DNA of 64,000 bases from Erythrobacter ani (GTDB lineage: Bacteria > Pseudomonadota > Alphaproteobacteria > Sphingomonadales > Sphingomonadaceae). How positions within the stretch are numbered: the first letter of the stretch is position 1; every line of letters starts with the position of its first letter. The notes beneath the pieces are model-generated. The model saw nothing but the letters and a program-made list of their open reading frames with translations, searched no databases and was not told the DNA's origin. Of the stretch, positions 24,663-32,517 are shown piece by piece. A program made the position numbers and the translations under genes. The stretch covers positions 1,178,001-1,242,000 of the forward strand of contig NZ_JAGSPB010000001.1 in NCBI RefSeq assembly GCF_019204025.1, in the 5' to 3' direction.

Positions 24663-25472
24663 TTAGCTGCTGGCGCCGAGATATCCCAGCTGACCTGCCT
24701 TGAAGATCGTCTGCGCGCGATTGACGCTGTCGAGTTTCTCTCCAGCGCGGTGGATATGATACCGAATGGTAGCATGCGACCGTTCGAGGATCATGCTGAT
24801 CTCCTTGTCGGTCTTGCCAATCGCGGCCCAGCGCAAGCACTCGACTTCGCGCTTTGAAAGAACGCAATCCGAAGGAATACGCCGTTTTGTCCGGTGCGCC
24901 TGGACATACCCCGCGATGAAGCGGCGGGTCAGCTGCGAGAAAAGCGATCCGTACAGCGCGAACTCTTCGGATAGGTCTTCCTTGTCGCGGTCCATGCTGA
25001 TGAAACTGTTGGCGGAGATCTGACCGAACGGCAGGTGCACGGGGATCACGATCGCGGCTTTGCACAGAGAGCGTTTTTCGAAGTCGGTGAGGTCGATCTC
25101 TTCGAGGTAGGAATTGCGCCAGCGGGTGTTGAAGCCGTGCTGATTGGCCCAGAAGGGTTCGCTCTCGTACCGGCAGGCGCGGGGGATCGGGGAGTGCAGG
25201 GCAAGGCGGTGATCCTCCCACCAACGAGATCCATCGTCGAGCCAGCGGAACACGTCCGCATTCAGGATCGTCCCCTCGGCATCGACCATCGGCTCTTTCG
25301 ATGAGATATCGTCGCACATCGCGACCTGCATGCCGCGCTCCTGCGCGATACGTGCCATGTTCACGGCAGCATCGTGAATATCTTCCGAGCAGGTGATCGT
25401 GATCTGGTCGAGCAACTGATCCAGGTGCTCGCGCCCTTGCGGCGTGCGCAATTCTACAACGTTTTTAGCCAT
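24663..25472 (-). CDS. LuxR-type transcriptional regulator with autoinducer-like sensor domain
   Basis: A 269-residue regulator. Residues 10-180 resemble the ligand-binding domain of LuxR proteins, with WWEDHRLALHSPIPRACRYE and EPFWANQ in the place of the acyl-homoserine-lactone pocket. Residues 200-262 are a GerE-type HTH (SKREVECLRWAAIGKTDKEIS...SHATIRYHIHRAGEKL). No luxI is present, so it is a solo receptor and may sense a pathway compound. GGAGAGG precedes the ATG at 25472. It is divergent from the CoA-ligase gene, and is the only DNA-binding regulator of the catabolic region in this window. Confidence 0.88.
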   Translation of the reverse strand: MAKNVVELRTPQGREHLDQLLDQITITCSEDIHDAAVNMARIAQERGMQVAMCDDISSKEPMVDAEGTILNADVFRWLDDGSRWWEDHRLALHSPIPRACRYESEPFWANQHGFNTRWRNSYLEEIDLTDFEKRSLCKAAIVIPVHLPFGQISANSFISMDRDKEDLSEEFALYGSLFSQLTRRFIAGYVQAHRTKRRIPSDCVLSKREVECLRWAAIGKTDKEISMILERSHATIRYHIHRAGEKLDSVNRAQTIFKAGQLGYLGASS

Positions 25473-25515
25473 GTTCGTAGCCTCTCCCCGACTCAAATCC
25501 CGGGACACCCTAACC

Positions 25516-25522
25516 CACTTTG
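25516..25522 (+). promoter_or_regulatory. CACTTTG motif, 89 bases before the CoA-ligase start
   Basis: Shared core, in the context CCCACTTTGAT, which is nearly identical to that at 59932-59942. It lies in the LuxR/CoA-ligase divergent region, where autoregulation would act. Confidence 0.35.
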
Positions 25523-25604
25523 ATCGATTCGCCTCATACTTTACGCAGGGGAATTGGGGGTAGGCACTGGTTAAGCCCGTTCCATCTTTCAGGAGAGTCG
25601 CGTC

Positions 25605-27224
25605 ATGGCATGGCAGGGTGAGAATTTCGGGTTCGCGCTGAAGGCGCTGGCGAGCGCAGTCGAGCCTGAGCGGCCGGCTTTGATCCACGGCGACCGTGTT
25701 GTCACCTGGGCTGAGCTGGACGAACTAACCGATCGGATCGCGGCGGGATTGCAGTCGAGCGGGCTGAAGCCGGGCGACATCGCGGGACAGATGCAGCGTA
25801 ACACGCCCGATTACGTTCTCGCCTATTTCGGCTGCATCAAGGCGGGTGTTTCGCCGATCAACGTTAATTACCATTACAAGGAGCGCGAGCTGACCGATAT
25901 CCTTGAGCGGTTCGGTGTGAAGGCGTTGTTTACCGAAGAAGATTTTGCCGACCTCGCGCGTTCGGCGATGCCGGACAACACGATTACCATTGTCGCCGGG
26001 AGCAGGGAGTGGATCGATCTGTGCGCGTTCGATCTCCCCGAAGATTTTCAGGTGCACCGCGACAGGGGATCGCTGTTCCTGACGGCGACCGGCGGTACGA
26101 CCGGTATGCCCAAAGCGGTAATGTGGCCGTTTGCCGATGCTTGGCAGGCGTTCAACGTATCGACATTTCAGCGCGGGCTGGGAGAGCCTCCATTCCTTTC
26201 GAGTTCGCTGGCGGAGCATGCGGCGGAGGCAGCCTCTATCGGCCCGGATCACCCGGCCAGTGGATCGCCCCTGCTGCTCCTTAGCCCGCTGATGCACGGC
26301 GCCGGCCAATTCACCGGCGTTATTCACTTGCTCAAAGGCGGCACGCTCGCGCTGCTGCCCGCCAAATCCTTCGATGCTGACGCCGCAATCGACGAGGTGA
26401 AGCGCATCGGAGCGAAAGGCTTGTTCATTGTCGGTGACGCGTTCGCTCTCCCTATGGCCGATCGGCTGGATGCACGCGGCGATGGCGCGGAAACCTTGGC
26501 GAGCCTGCGTACCCTCATCAGTTCCGGCGCGGTGCTTTCCAATGCGGTCAAGCAGAGGCTGATTTCGCATCACAAATCATTGGTTATCATCGATGCGCTC
26601 GGCTCCTCGGAAAGTTCCGGGACCGCCGTTGTGATGACGACCGCAGCCGGATCGAGCGGAGGCGGAAAGTTTGCAGCACTGCCTGACCGGGAAACCAAAT
26701 TGCTCGATGAAAATCTGAACGAAATCGCCAAAGACAGCGACGACATCGGGATCGTCGCGCGCACCGGTCCGCTGCCGCTCGGCTATCTCGGCGAAGAGGA
26801 GAAGAGCGCCAGGACCTTCCCGGTTATCGATGGCAAGCGCTGGCTGGTGACGGGAGACCGCGCCCGCTGGGCCGCGGACGGCAGCATGGATTTCATCGGC
26901 CGCGACAACATGTGCATCAATACCGGAGGCGAGAAAGTCTTTCCCGAAGAGGTGGAGGCCGTCTTGCAGGACCATCCCGGCGTGCAGGATGTGCGCGTTG
27001 TGAGCCTTCCGGATCCGCGCTTCGGCCGCAAGGTCGTCGCGGTAGTGAAGTCCGACGGCAGCGATGACAAACTGGAAGACGCATTGGACACGCGGGCCCG
27101 CGCCGAACTGGCCGCTTACAAGATACCGCGGGTCTATGTGTTCACCAACGACTCGCTAAGGCTCAACAACGGGAAGCCCGATTACAAGACTGCGCAGCGG
27201 CTGGCAGACGCGAGCGGAAGCTGA
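25605..27224 (+). CDS. Acyl-CoA synthetase (AMP-forming)
   Basis: A 539-residue ANL-superfamily ligase. The AMP/phosphate loop is TATGGTTGMPKAVMW near residues 162-176. The YxxTE-type A5 region is replaced by LGSSESSGTAVV, and A8 is GGEKVFPEEVEAVL near 440. The catalytic Lys lies in LNNGKPDYKT near the C-terminus. It activates a carboxylic acid to its CoA thioester, likely the entry to the acyl-CoA steps in the convergent operon ending at 27229. GAGAG precedes the ATG. Confidence 0.9.
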   Translation: MAWQGENFGFALKALASAVEPERPALIHGDRVVTWAELDELTDRIAAGLQSSGLKPGDIAGQMQRNTPDYVLAYFGCIKAGVSPINVNYHYKERELTDILERFGVKALFTEEDFADLARSAMPDNTITIVAGSREWIDLCAFDLPEDFQVHRDRGSLFLTATGGTTGMPKAVMWPFADAWQAFNVSTFQRGLGEPPFLSSSLAEHAAEAASIGPDHPASGSPLLLLSPLMHGAGQFTGVIHLLKGGTLALLPAKSFDADAAIDEVKRIGAKGLFIVGDAFALPMADRLDARGDGAETLASLRTLISSGAVLSNAVKQRLISHHKSLVIIDALGSSESSGTAVVMTTAAGSSGGGKFAALPDRETKLLDENLNEIAKDSDDIGIVARTGPLPLGYLGEEEKSARTFPVIDGKRWLVTGDRARWAADGSMDFIGRDNMCINTGGEKVFPEEVEAVLQDHPGVQDVRVVSLPDPRFGRKVVAVVKSDGSDDKLEDALDTRARAELAAYKIPRVYVFTNDSLRLNNGKPDYKTAQRLADASGS

Positions 27225-27228
27225 CCGG

Positions 27229-28131
27229 CTACTCAGTAGCGCGGTCGGCCTTGTCCTTCGCATTTGTGCCTTTGATCATCGCGCGCATCTGCTCCCACTC
27301 GGCATCGCCAAGAGCGTGGAGCACCGGATAGAATGTGCCGCCATTGGCCTGATAACCAGCGCCGTCGATCGCGATGGTCTGGCCATTCACGTATTCGGCG
27401 CCTTGGCCCATCAGGAACACCGCGAGATTTGCAAGTTCGTGCATTTCCCCGGCACGGCCCATCGGGTTCGTGTCGTTCTTCGAATTGCCGCCCTGTCCGC
27501 CGGGCGATAAGCGCGCGCTCATGCCCTTGGTTGGAAAAAGGCCCGGCGCAATCGCGTTGAACCTCAGACCGTAACGGCCCCATTCGGTCGCCAGGCTTTG
27601 GGTCATTGCATGGATCGCGGTCTTCGACATTGCAGAAGGTACGACGAACGCGCTGCCTGACCACACCCATGTGGTGAGTATCGACAGGAAGCTCGCCGAT
27701 TTTCCTTCAGCTATCAGGCGTTTTCCGACGTCCAGCGTCACGTAGAAAGTCCCGCGCATGACGATGTCTGCGATTGCGTTGAACCCATTCACGGAAAGGT
27801 CTTCGGTACGGCTGATGAAGTTGCCTGCGGCGTTGTTCACGACGCCGGTCAGCGCGCCGCCATCGACCCATATCTTGTCGACCATTTCGTGGATCGCATC
27901 GGCATCGCGAATATCGCAGGCATGGGCCACGACCTTTCCGCCATGCTGCTCCATCAGTTCCGTCGCGGTCTCATCCAGCTTGTTCTGGCGCCTCCCGCAG
28001 ATGTAGACAGTCGCGCCCAGCTTCAGGAACCCCTCGGCCATCTCCCGGCCCAGACCGGTGCCTCCGCCTGTGACGAGGATACGCTCGTCATTCATCAGGC
28101 CTTCGCGGAACATCAGCTTCGATACGTCCAT
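27229..28131 (-). CDS. SDR-family protein of 2,4-dienoyl-CoA reductase type
   Basis: A 300-residue SDR. The cofactor motif is TGGGTGLG near residue 21. In the active-site region it reads TTWVWSGSAFVVPSAMSK, matching the TYAW...AK pattern of peroxisomal-type dienoyl-CoA reductases, with Trp where those have Tyr; Lys is retained 15 residues on. The tail after residue 270 is longer than in classical SDRs. A start at MNDER (28095) is possible. It is last gene of the long minus operon, next to the acyl-CoA dehydrogenase, so the substrate is probably a CoA ester. Confidence 0.82.
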   Translation of the reverse strand: MDVSKLMFREGLMNDERILVTGGGTGLGREMAEGFLKLGATVYICGRRQNKLDETATELMEQHGGKVVAHACDIRDADAIHEMVDKIWVDGGALTGVVNNAAGNFISRTEDLSVNGFNAIADIVMRGTFYVTLDVGKRLIAEGKSASFLSILTTWVWSGSAFVVPSAMSKTAIHAMTQSLATEWGRYGLRFNAIAPGLFPTKGMSARLSPGGQGGNSKNDTNPMGRAGEMHELANLAVFLMGQGAEYVNGQTIAIDGAGYQANGGTFYPVLHALGDAEWEQMRAMIKGTNAKDKADRATE

Positions 28132-28155
28132 GAGATTTGTCTTTCTTGAGAGAGG

Positions 28156-29364
28156 TCAGAGACCCAAAACGGTCTTGGCTATGATGTTCTTTTGCACTTC
28201 GTCCGACCCGCCAAAGATCGTCGCCGCACGGTTGTTGAGATATCTGCCCATCGCGGTTTGCGCGAGTTCGCTGCCGACTGGCTCTGGCGCTTCATTGCCA
28301 TATAGCGGCCGCTCGAGCGGCAATTGCAGCGCATCCGGGCCGAGCAGCTCCAGTCGCAGCGTGTCGATTTCCTGACCGATGTTCGAACCGAGCAGCTTGA
28401 CCAGCGATGTCTGCGGGCCCGGCCTGCGCCCTTTCGCGAGCTCGGCCAAAATGCGAAGTTCCGTAAATTCGAGAGCTTCCGCGTCGAGCCGGACGCGGGC
28501 CAGCTTGTCGCGGAAGCGCGGATCGTGCGCGATCGCGCCATTCACGCCGGAGGGCTGCGTCTCGGCGAGCTCTTCCAGCTTGTCGATCGATTTCAGCAAA
28601 CGCGGGGCATAGCAGGAACCGCCGCGCTCGTTTTCGAGCAGGAATTTGGCGATGGCCCAGCCTGCGCCTTCTTCTCCGATCCGGTTGTCTATCGATGTGC
28701 GGGCATCGGAAAAGAAAACCTGATTGACCTCGTGGTCGCCCGACATCGAATGGATCGGCGTTACCTCGACGCCAGGCTGATCCATCGGAATCAGCAGGAA
28801 GGTAATGCCGGCCTGTTTCTTGACTGCGGTGTCGGTGCGAACGAGCGCAAATATCCAGTTCGCATGGTGCGCATGAGTGGTCCAGATTTTCGAGCCGTTG
28901 ATGACATATTCGTCGCCATCGAGTCGCGCCGCAGTCTTGAGCGAAGCGAGGTCGGAACCGCTGCCCGGCTCGGAATAGCCCTGACACCAGTAATCCTCGC
29001 CTGAAAGCAGGCGCGGCAGAAACCTGGCCTTTTGCTCGGGCGTCCCGAACTCGCAAATGACCGGACCCACAAGCCGCAGGCCGAGGATCGAGATCGCCGG
29101 TGCTCCTGCAAGTGCGCATTCCTTCTCGAAGATGAACTTCTGCGTTGGCGTCCAGCCCGTGCCGCCGTCCTCTTTCGGCCAATGCGGGGCAACCCAGCCT
29201 TTTTCGTACAGGATGCGGTGCCATTCCATCCCGATATCGGGCTCCACGAAAACGCCCGGCGTGCGCCGTGCGCCATCGCGCAGGCGATCAGGCAGTTTCT
29301 GGCTGAGGAAGCCGCGCACTTCTTCGCGAAAGGCGAGGTCTTCGGGTGAAAAGTTCATATCCAT
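28156..29364 (-). CDS. Acyl-CoA dehydrogenase (catalytic-type subunit)
   Basis: A 402-residue FAD-dependent acyl-CoA dehydrogenase introducing an alpha,beta double bond. Visible parts are the N-terminal helical domain, the flavin-binding YSEPGSGSDLASLKTAARLDG near 130 and the C-terminal FGGSDEVQKNIIAKTVLGL. The Glu of the YEGT-type base is Gly here, but ENERGGS near 245 offers a base at the position used by isovaleryl-CoA dehydrogenases. It may pair with the shorter relative at 32518. The ATG at 29364 follows AAGGGACG. Confidence 0.9.
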   Translation of the reverse strand: MDMNFSPEDLAFREEVRGFLSQKLPDRLRDGARRTPGVFVEPDIGMEWHRILYEKGWVAPHWPKEDGGTGWTPTQKFIFEKECALAGAPAISILGLRLVGPVICEFGTPEQKARFLPRLLSGEDYWCQGYSEPGSGSDLASLKTAARLDGDEYVINGSKIWTTHAHHANWIFALVRTDTAVKKQAGITFLLIPMDQPGVEVTPIHSMSGDHEVNQVFFSDARTSIDNRIGEEGAGWAIAKFLLENERGGSCYAPRLLKSIDKLEELAETQPSGVNGAIAHDPRFRDKLARVRLDAEALEFTELRILAELAKGRRPGPQTSLVKLLGSNIGQEIDTLRLELLGPDALQLPLERPLYGNEAPEPVGSELAQTAMGRYLNNRAATIFGGSDEVQKNIIAKTVLGL

Positions 29365-29377
29365 GGCGAGCGTCCCT

Positions 29378-30133
29378 TCATTCGCCGTCGCGCATCGCCC
29401 AGGCGATGCTGCGTCGCAACAGATCGTAATAGACATCGTAATTCCACGCGCACATTTCTTTGTGCGGATAGAAATCCTGCATTCCCGGCAGGTCGTAATG
29501 TCCGCGGCAATGACCGAGCGTGTTGTAGACGACCCGCCCTTTGCCGATGTCGCGGGTGTACAGGATCGGCACGCTCGTTTTCTCCCAATTCCCCTCGACG
29601 AAACCGGTGGCTTCCCCTTCGAACGTGGTTTGCATCAGCGTGTCGATCGGAGCCGTGGTCTTTGAAAGGTAGAGTTCGTCGACCACTTCGAAATCCTCGA
29701 TCCCGCGTGTGAGTTCGTGATCCTTGTCGAGCACCTCGACTTCGAACGGGCCGATCACCGGATGCGCCTTGAACTGTGTGCCGAGCATGTCGAAAATCTC
29801 GGGTCGATCCTCGGGGCAGGCCACGAGGCCCTCCTCGGTGAAGACGAGGATCGAGTTGGTGCCATGGAGCGCGAGCCATTTCCCGCCTGATTCGAGCCAG
29901 GCACGCAATTGCTTCGCCTGCGCCTCGGTCGGCATGAGGTCGCAGGTATAGGTGATCAGGAACCGGCAATTGTCGAGCCGCTCCAGCCCCGAATAATCGG
30001 CGGCTACCGTCGTGCGGACATGTGGATGCTCCGCGAGCAGCTTGAGCAGCTCGAGCCGCGGGTAATCGATGTCGTGATATTTTCCCGCTGCGATAAAATG
30101 CGCGTCGATCCGCTGAGTTGGTTGTGCGCCCAT
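29378..30133 (-). CDS. ThuA-domain (GATase1-like) protein
   Basis: A 251-residue protein of the ThuA family, which has a class I glutamine-amidotransferase-like fold. Motifs are YTCDLMPTEAQAKQLRAWLE near 65, GGKWLALHGTNS near 88-99, VVDELYLSK near 153 and YTRDIGKGRVVYNTLGH near 195. No Cys-His-Glu triad of an amidotransferase is obvious. The reaction of this family is not established; related members act on sugars. It lies 13 bases before the acyl-CoA dehydrogenase gene, an unusual partner. Confidence 0.78.
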   Translation of the reverse strand: MGAQPTQRIDAHFIAAGKYHDIDYPRLELLKLLAEHPHVRTTVAADYSGLERLDNCRFLITYTCDLMPTEAQAKQLRAWLESGGKWLALHGTNSILVFTEEGLVACPEDRPEIFDMLGTQFKAHPVIGPFEVEVLDKDHELTRGIEDFEVVDELYLSKTTAPIDTLMQTTFEGEATGFVEGNWEKTSVPILYTRDIGKGRVVYNTLGHCRGHYDLPGMQDFYPHKEMCAWNYDVYYDLLRRSIAWAMRDGE

Positions 30134-30137
30134 TCGA

Positions 30138-30911
30138 TTAACTCCGTATCGCTCCGCCGCCATCGACCGTGAAGTCGCAGCCGGTGGTAAAGCTTGCCTC
30201 GTCGCTCGCCAGGAAGACGACCGCCTTTGCGACCTCTTCCGGCTCTCCAATGCGGTTCATCGGATGAGTTGCGGCAAAGTTGGTCTCTATGTTTTCCGGA
30301 GTGTCGATGCCGGAGAATTTGTAGCGGTCATACATCGGCGTGCGGATCGCGCCGGGATGAACCATATTGGCCCGAATGGGAACACCACGCTCGGCGCAAT
30401 CCAAGGCCACGGACCGGGTGAGGCCGAGCAGACCTGCTTTCGACGCGCTGTAAGCGGCGACAAAAGCGGCTGCGCGCATTGCGATCATCGAACCGATATT
30501 GACGATCGCTCCCGGCTCTCCCGCCGCTTCCATTACAGGCAACGCCGCGCGCATCCCGAAATATGGGCCGTTGAGATTGATGTCGATAGTGCGCTCCCAG
30601 CTTTCAAGCGGGCCTTCGACAACATTGCCGGGTTCGGAAATACCGGCGATATTACACAATATGTTGAGTTTGCCGAAACGGTCCTTTGCAGTCCGCACTG
30701 CTTGGTGCCAGCGATCCAGGTCGCGGACATCCAGTTCGAATGCCTCGGCATTGTCGCCCAGTTCGTCCGCCAGCGTCCGCGCCTTTTCGATCTGAACGTC
30801 GCACAGCAGCACCTTGCCGCCTTCTTCGACGATCATGCGGCCGACGGTGGCTCCGATACCTTCGGCTCCGCCCGTGACGAGAGCGACCTTGCCTTGCATT
30901 CTTCCGCCCAT
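30138..30911 (-). CDS. SDR-family oxidoreductase
   Basis: A 257-residue classical SDR with TGGAEGIG (residues 13-20), CNIAG near 87 and the active site IGSMIAMR...YSASK, all in register. The C-terminus is TTGCDFTVDGGGAIRS. MQGKVALVTGG suggests the ATG at 30899 as an equally likely start. It starts one base from the thiolase-fold stop, so the two are probably translated together. It is a probable hydroxyacyl-CoA or ring-alcohol dehydrogenase. Confidence 0.88.
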   Translation of the reverse strand: MGGRMQGKVALVTGGAEGIGATVGRMIVEEGGKVLLCDVQIEKARTLADELGDNAEAFELDVRDLDRWHQAVRTAKDRFGKLNILCNIAGISEPGNVVEGPLESWERTIDINLNGPYFGMRAALPVMEAAGEPGAIVNIGSMIAMRAAAFVAAYSASKAGLLGLTRSVALDCAERGVPIRANMVHPGAIRTPMYDRYKFSGIDTPENIETNFAATHPMNRIGEPEEVAKAVVFLASDEASFTTGCDFTVDGGGAIRS

Positions 30912-32084
30912 CTATCGCTCCAGGATCGCTACCGCTGACAGTCCCGGCGCGCCATAGACATGGCTGTATCCGGTTTTCGGTATGTCGCCATCCGACGTGA
31001 CGACCTGTCGTTCGCCCGCGCGCCCACGCAATTGCTCGACATTTTCATAGATTTGCCGGAGTCCCGAAGCACCGACAGGTTCGCCGCATGCGATGCAACC
31101 GCCATCGGTGTTGATCGGTAGCTTGCCCCCGCGTTCGGACCAGCCATTGGCGAGCCATTCTTCCTGTTCGCCGTCCTTGCAGAAACCGTTTTCGGCCATG
31201 TGCATGATCTCGGCGCCGGACTCGGTATCCTGCAGCTGCGCCACGTCGATATCCTCCGGGCCGATCCCGGCCCCTTCGAACGCTGCCTTGGACGCGAGGA
31301 CCGTGGGCTTGCCGCCTTCCTTGATGCTTACGCCGGCCTGAAACACTTCAAAACTGTCGGGCGGACGGGTTTTTACCGCGACTTTCGCGATCTTGACCGA
31401 ACCGTTGTTGGAAAGCGCGCCGAGTTCCTTCGCCTTCTTCTCACTGGCGAGGATCAGGGCAACACCCCCTTCGGCCGGGGCGCAGAACATGTATTTGGTC
31501 AGCGGATCGTTGATCATCGGCGCGTTCATGATCGTTTCGAGATCGATCTCGCTGCGCCGCCATGCATGCGGTGTCACTGCGCCGTTGCGGAACGCTTTCG
31601 CGGCCACCCGACCGAGCGTTTCGCGGCTGATCCCGTACAGCTGCATGTACCGCTGGATCTTGAGCGCGAAGAACTGCGTGGTCAGCATCATGCCGGTCTG
31701 ACCGTACCATTCGGGCAGGCCGTAATCGGCGGGCTTCGCGTTGAAGGCGCCGCGCGGATGCTTGTCAAAACCGACTGCAAGAGCAAGGTCGTACATCCCG
31801 CTCGCGATCGCCATCTGTGCTGAAACGAGCGCACTGCCACCGGTCGCGCAGCCATTGGCGACATTGGTGAAAGGCAGGGAGGTCAGGCCCAGCTCGTTGA
31901 CCATGATGTCGGCGCTGCCGGCCGCAGCCGAGCCGCCATAGGCGCATTCGATGTCGGTCCATTCGAGATCCGCATCCTTCATCGCTTCGCGGACTGCGAA
32001 AACGCCCTGTTCGCGGCCCGACCGTTCTTCGGTGCGGCCAAAGGGGTGAATCCCCGCGCCGATGATATAGACGTTCTCGCTCAT
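30912..32084 (-). CDS. Thiolase-fold protein of the lipid-transfer (SCP2/Ltp) type, possible retro-aldolase
   Basis: A 390-residue thiolase-superfamily protein. The nucleophile Cys is present (NGCATGG, Cys 79). The normal GHP motif reads GEP (residues 334-336 in GGCIACGEPVGASG), and the HDCF-type loop reads LQDTESGAE. The second catalytic Cys near the C-terminus is absent (YGAPGLSA). Ltp2-type members in actinobacterial sterol degradation are aldolases that need a DUF35 partner. Here a DUF35 gene lies directly upstream with a 4-base overlap, so C-C cleavage of a beta-hydroxy acyl-CoA is a fair inference. Confidence 0.82.
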   Translation of the reverse strand: MSENVYIIGAGIHPFGRTEERSGREQGVFAVREAMKDADLEWTDIECAYGGSAAAGSADIMVNELGLTSLPFTNVANGCATGGSALVSAQMAIASGMYDLALAVGFDKHPRGAFNAKPADYGLPEWYGQTGMMLTTQFFALKIQRYMQLYGISRETLGRVAAKAFRNGAVTPHAWRRSEIDLETIMNAPMINDPLTKYMFCAPAEGGVALILASEKKAKELGALSNNGSVKIAKVAVKTRPPDSFEVFQAGVSIKEGGKPTVLASKAAFEGAGIGPEDIDVAQLQDTESGAEIMHMAENGFCKDGEQEEWLANGWSERGGKLPINTDGGCIACGEPVGASGLRQIYENVEQLRGRAGERQVVTSDGDIPKTGYSHVYGAPGLSAVAILER

Positions 32085-32506
32085 GCGGCTTTCTCTCGGG
32101 CTTGATTGAGGGGACGGAACGCGAAAGTGTCGTGCGTTGCGTTGAACGGAACGACGCAGAACTCGACCGGCATATTCAATTCAAGATCCTCGAGCCGGGC
32201 ATCGACAATCCGGCTTTCGACGATGACTTCGCCGGGAAGTTCGACATATCCGAGCAGGAATGGCTGAAAATCTGGCGGGCCCTCGCCAGGTCCGGAGCCG
32301 GGCCCTTCGTAAGGCTCTTTTGGCAGGAACCCCTGAGACGTCCAAGACCACAACCGGCCATGCCGTGAAAGCTTGTAAGGCTCGACATCCTTGGCCGCAT
32401 CGCCTTGCGGCATTGGGAACACGATCTCGCCCGACGGCAGTTTGCCGCCCATCAGGTGCGGTTCCGCGTCATCACTCCAGAGATGTGGATCGATCTTCTT
32501 ACCCAT
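32081..32506 (-). CDS. DUF35 OB-fold protein lacking the zinc-ribbon cysteines
   Basis: A 141-residue OB-fold protein of the DUF35 type, usually built of an N-terminal rubredoxin-like zinc ribbon and an OB fold that binds acyl-CoA. The ribbon region (GGKLPSGEIVFPMPQGDAA) has none of the four expected Cys, although FP and the later LSRHGRLWSWTSQGF (OB start) are kept. The C-terminus VEFCVVPF...FAFRPL is normal. It probably forms a complex with the thiolase-fold protein encoded by the overlapping gene. Confidence 0.82.
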   Translation of the reverse strand: MGKKIDPHLWSDDAEPHLMGGKLPSGEIVFPMPQGDAAKDVEPYKLSRHGRLWSWTSQGFLPKEPYEGPGSGPGEGPPDFQPFLLGYVELPGEVIVESRIVDARLEDLELNMPVEFCVVPFNATHDTFAFRPLNQAREKAA

Positions 32507-32517
32507 GCTGCATCCCC

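Noticed and set aside
29378-30133. ThuA protein as a functional glutamine amidotransferase
   Set aside because: No Cys-His-Glu triad could be located; only the fold-level resemblance stands.
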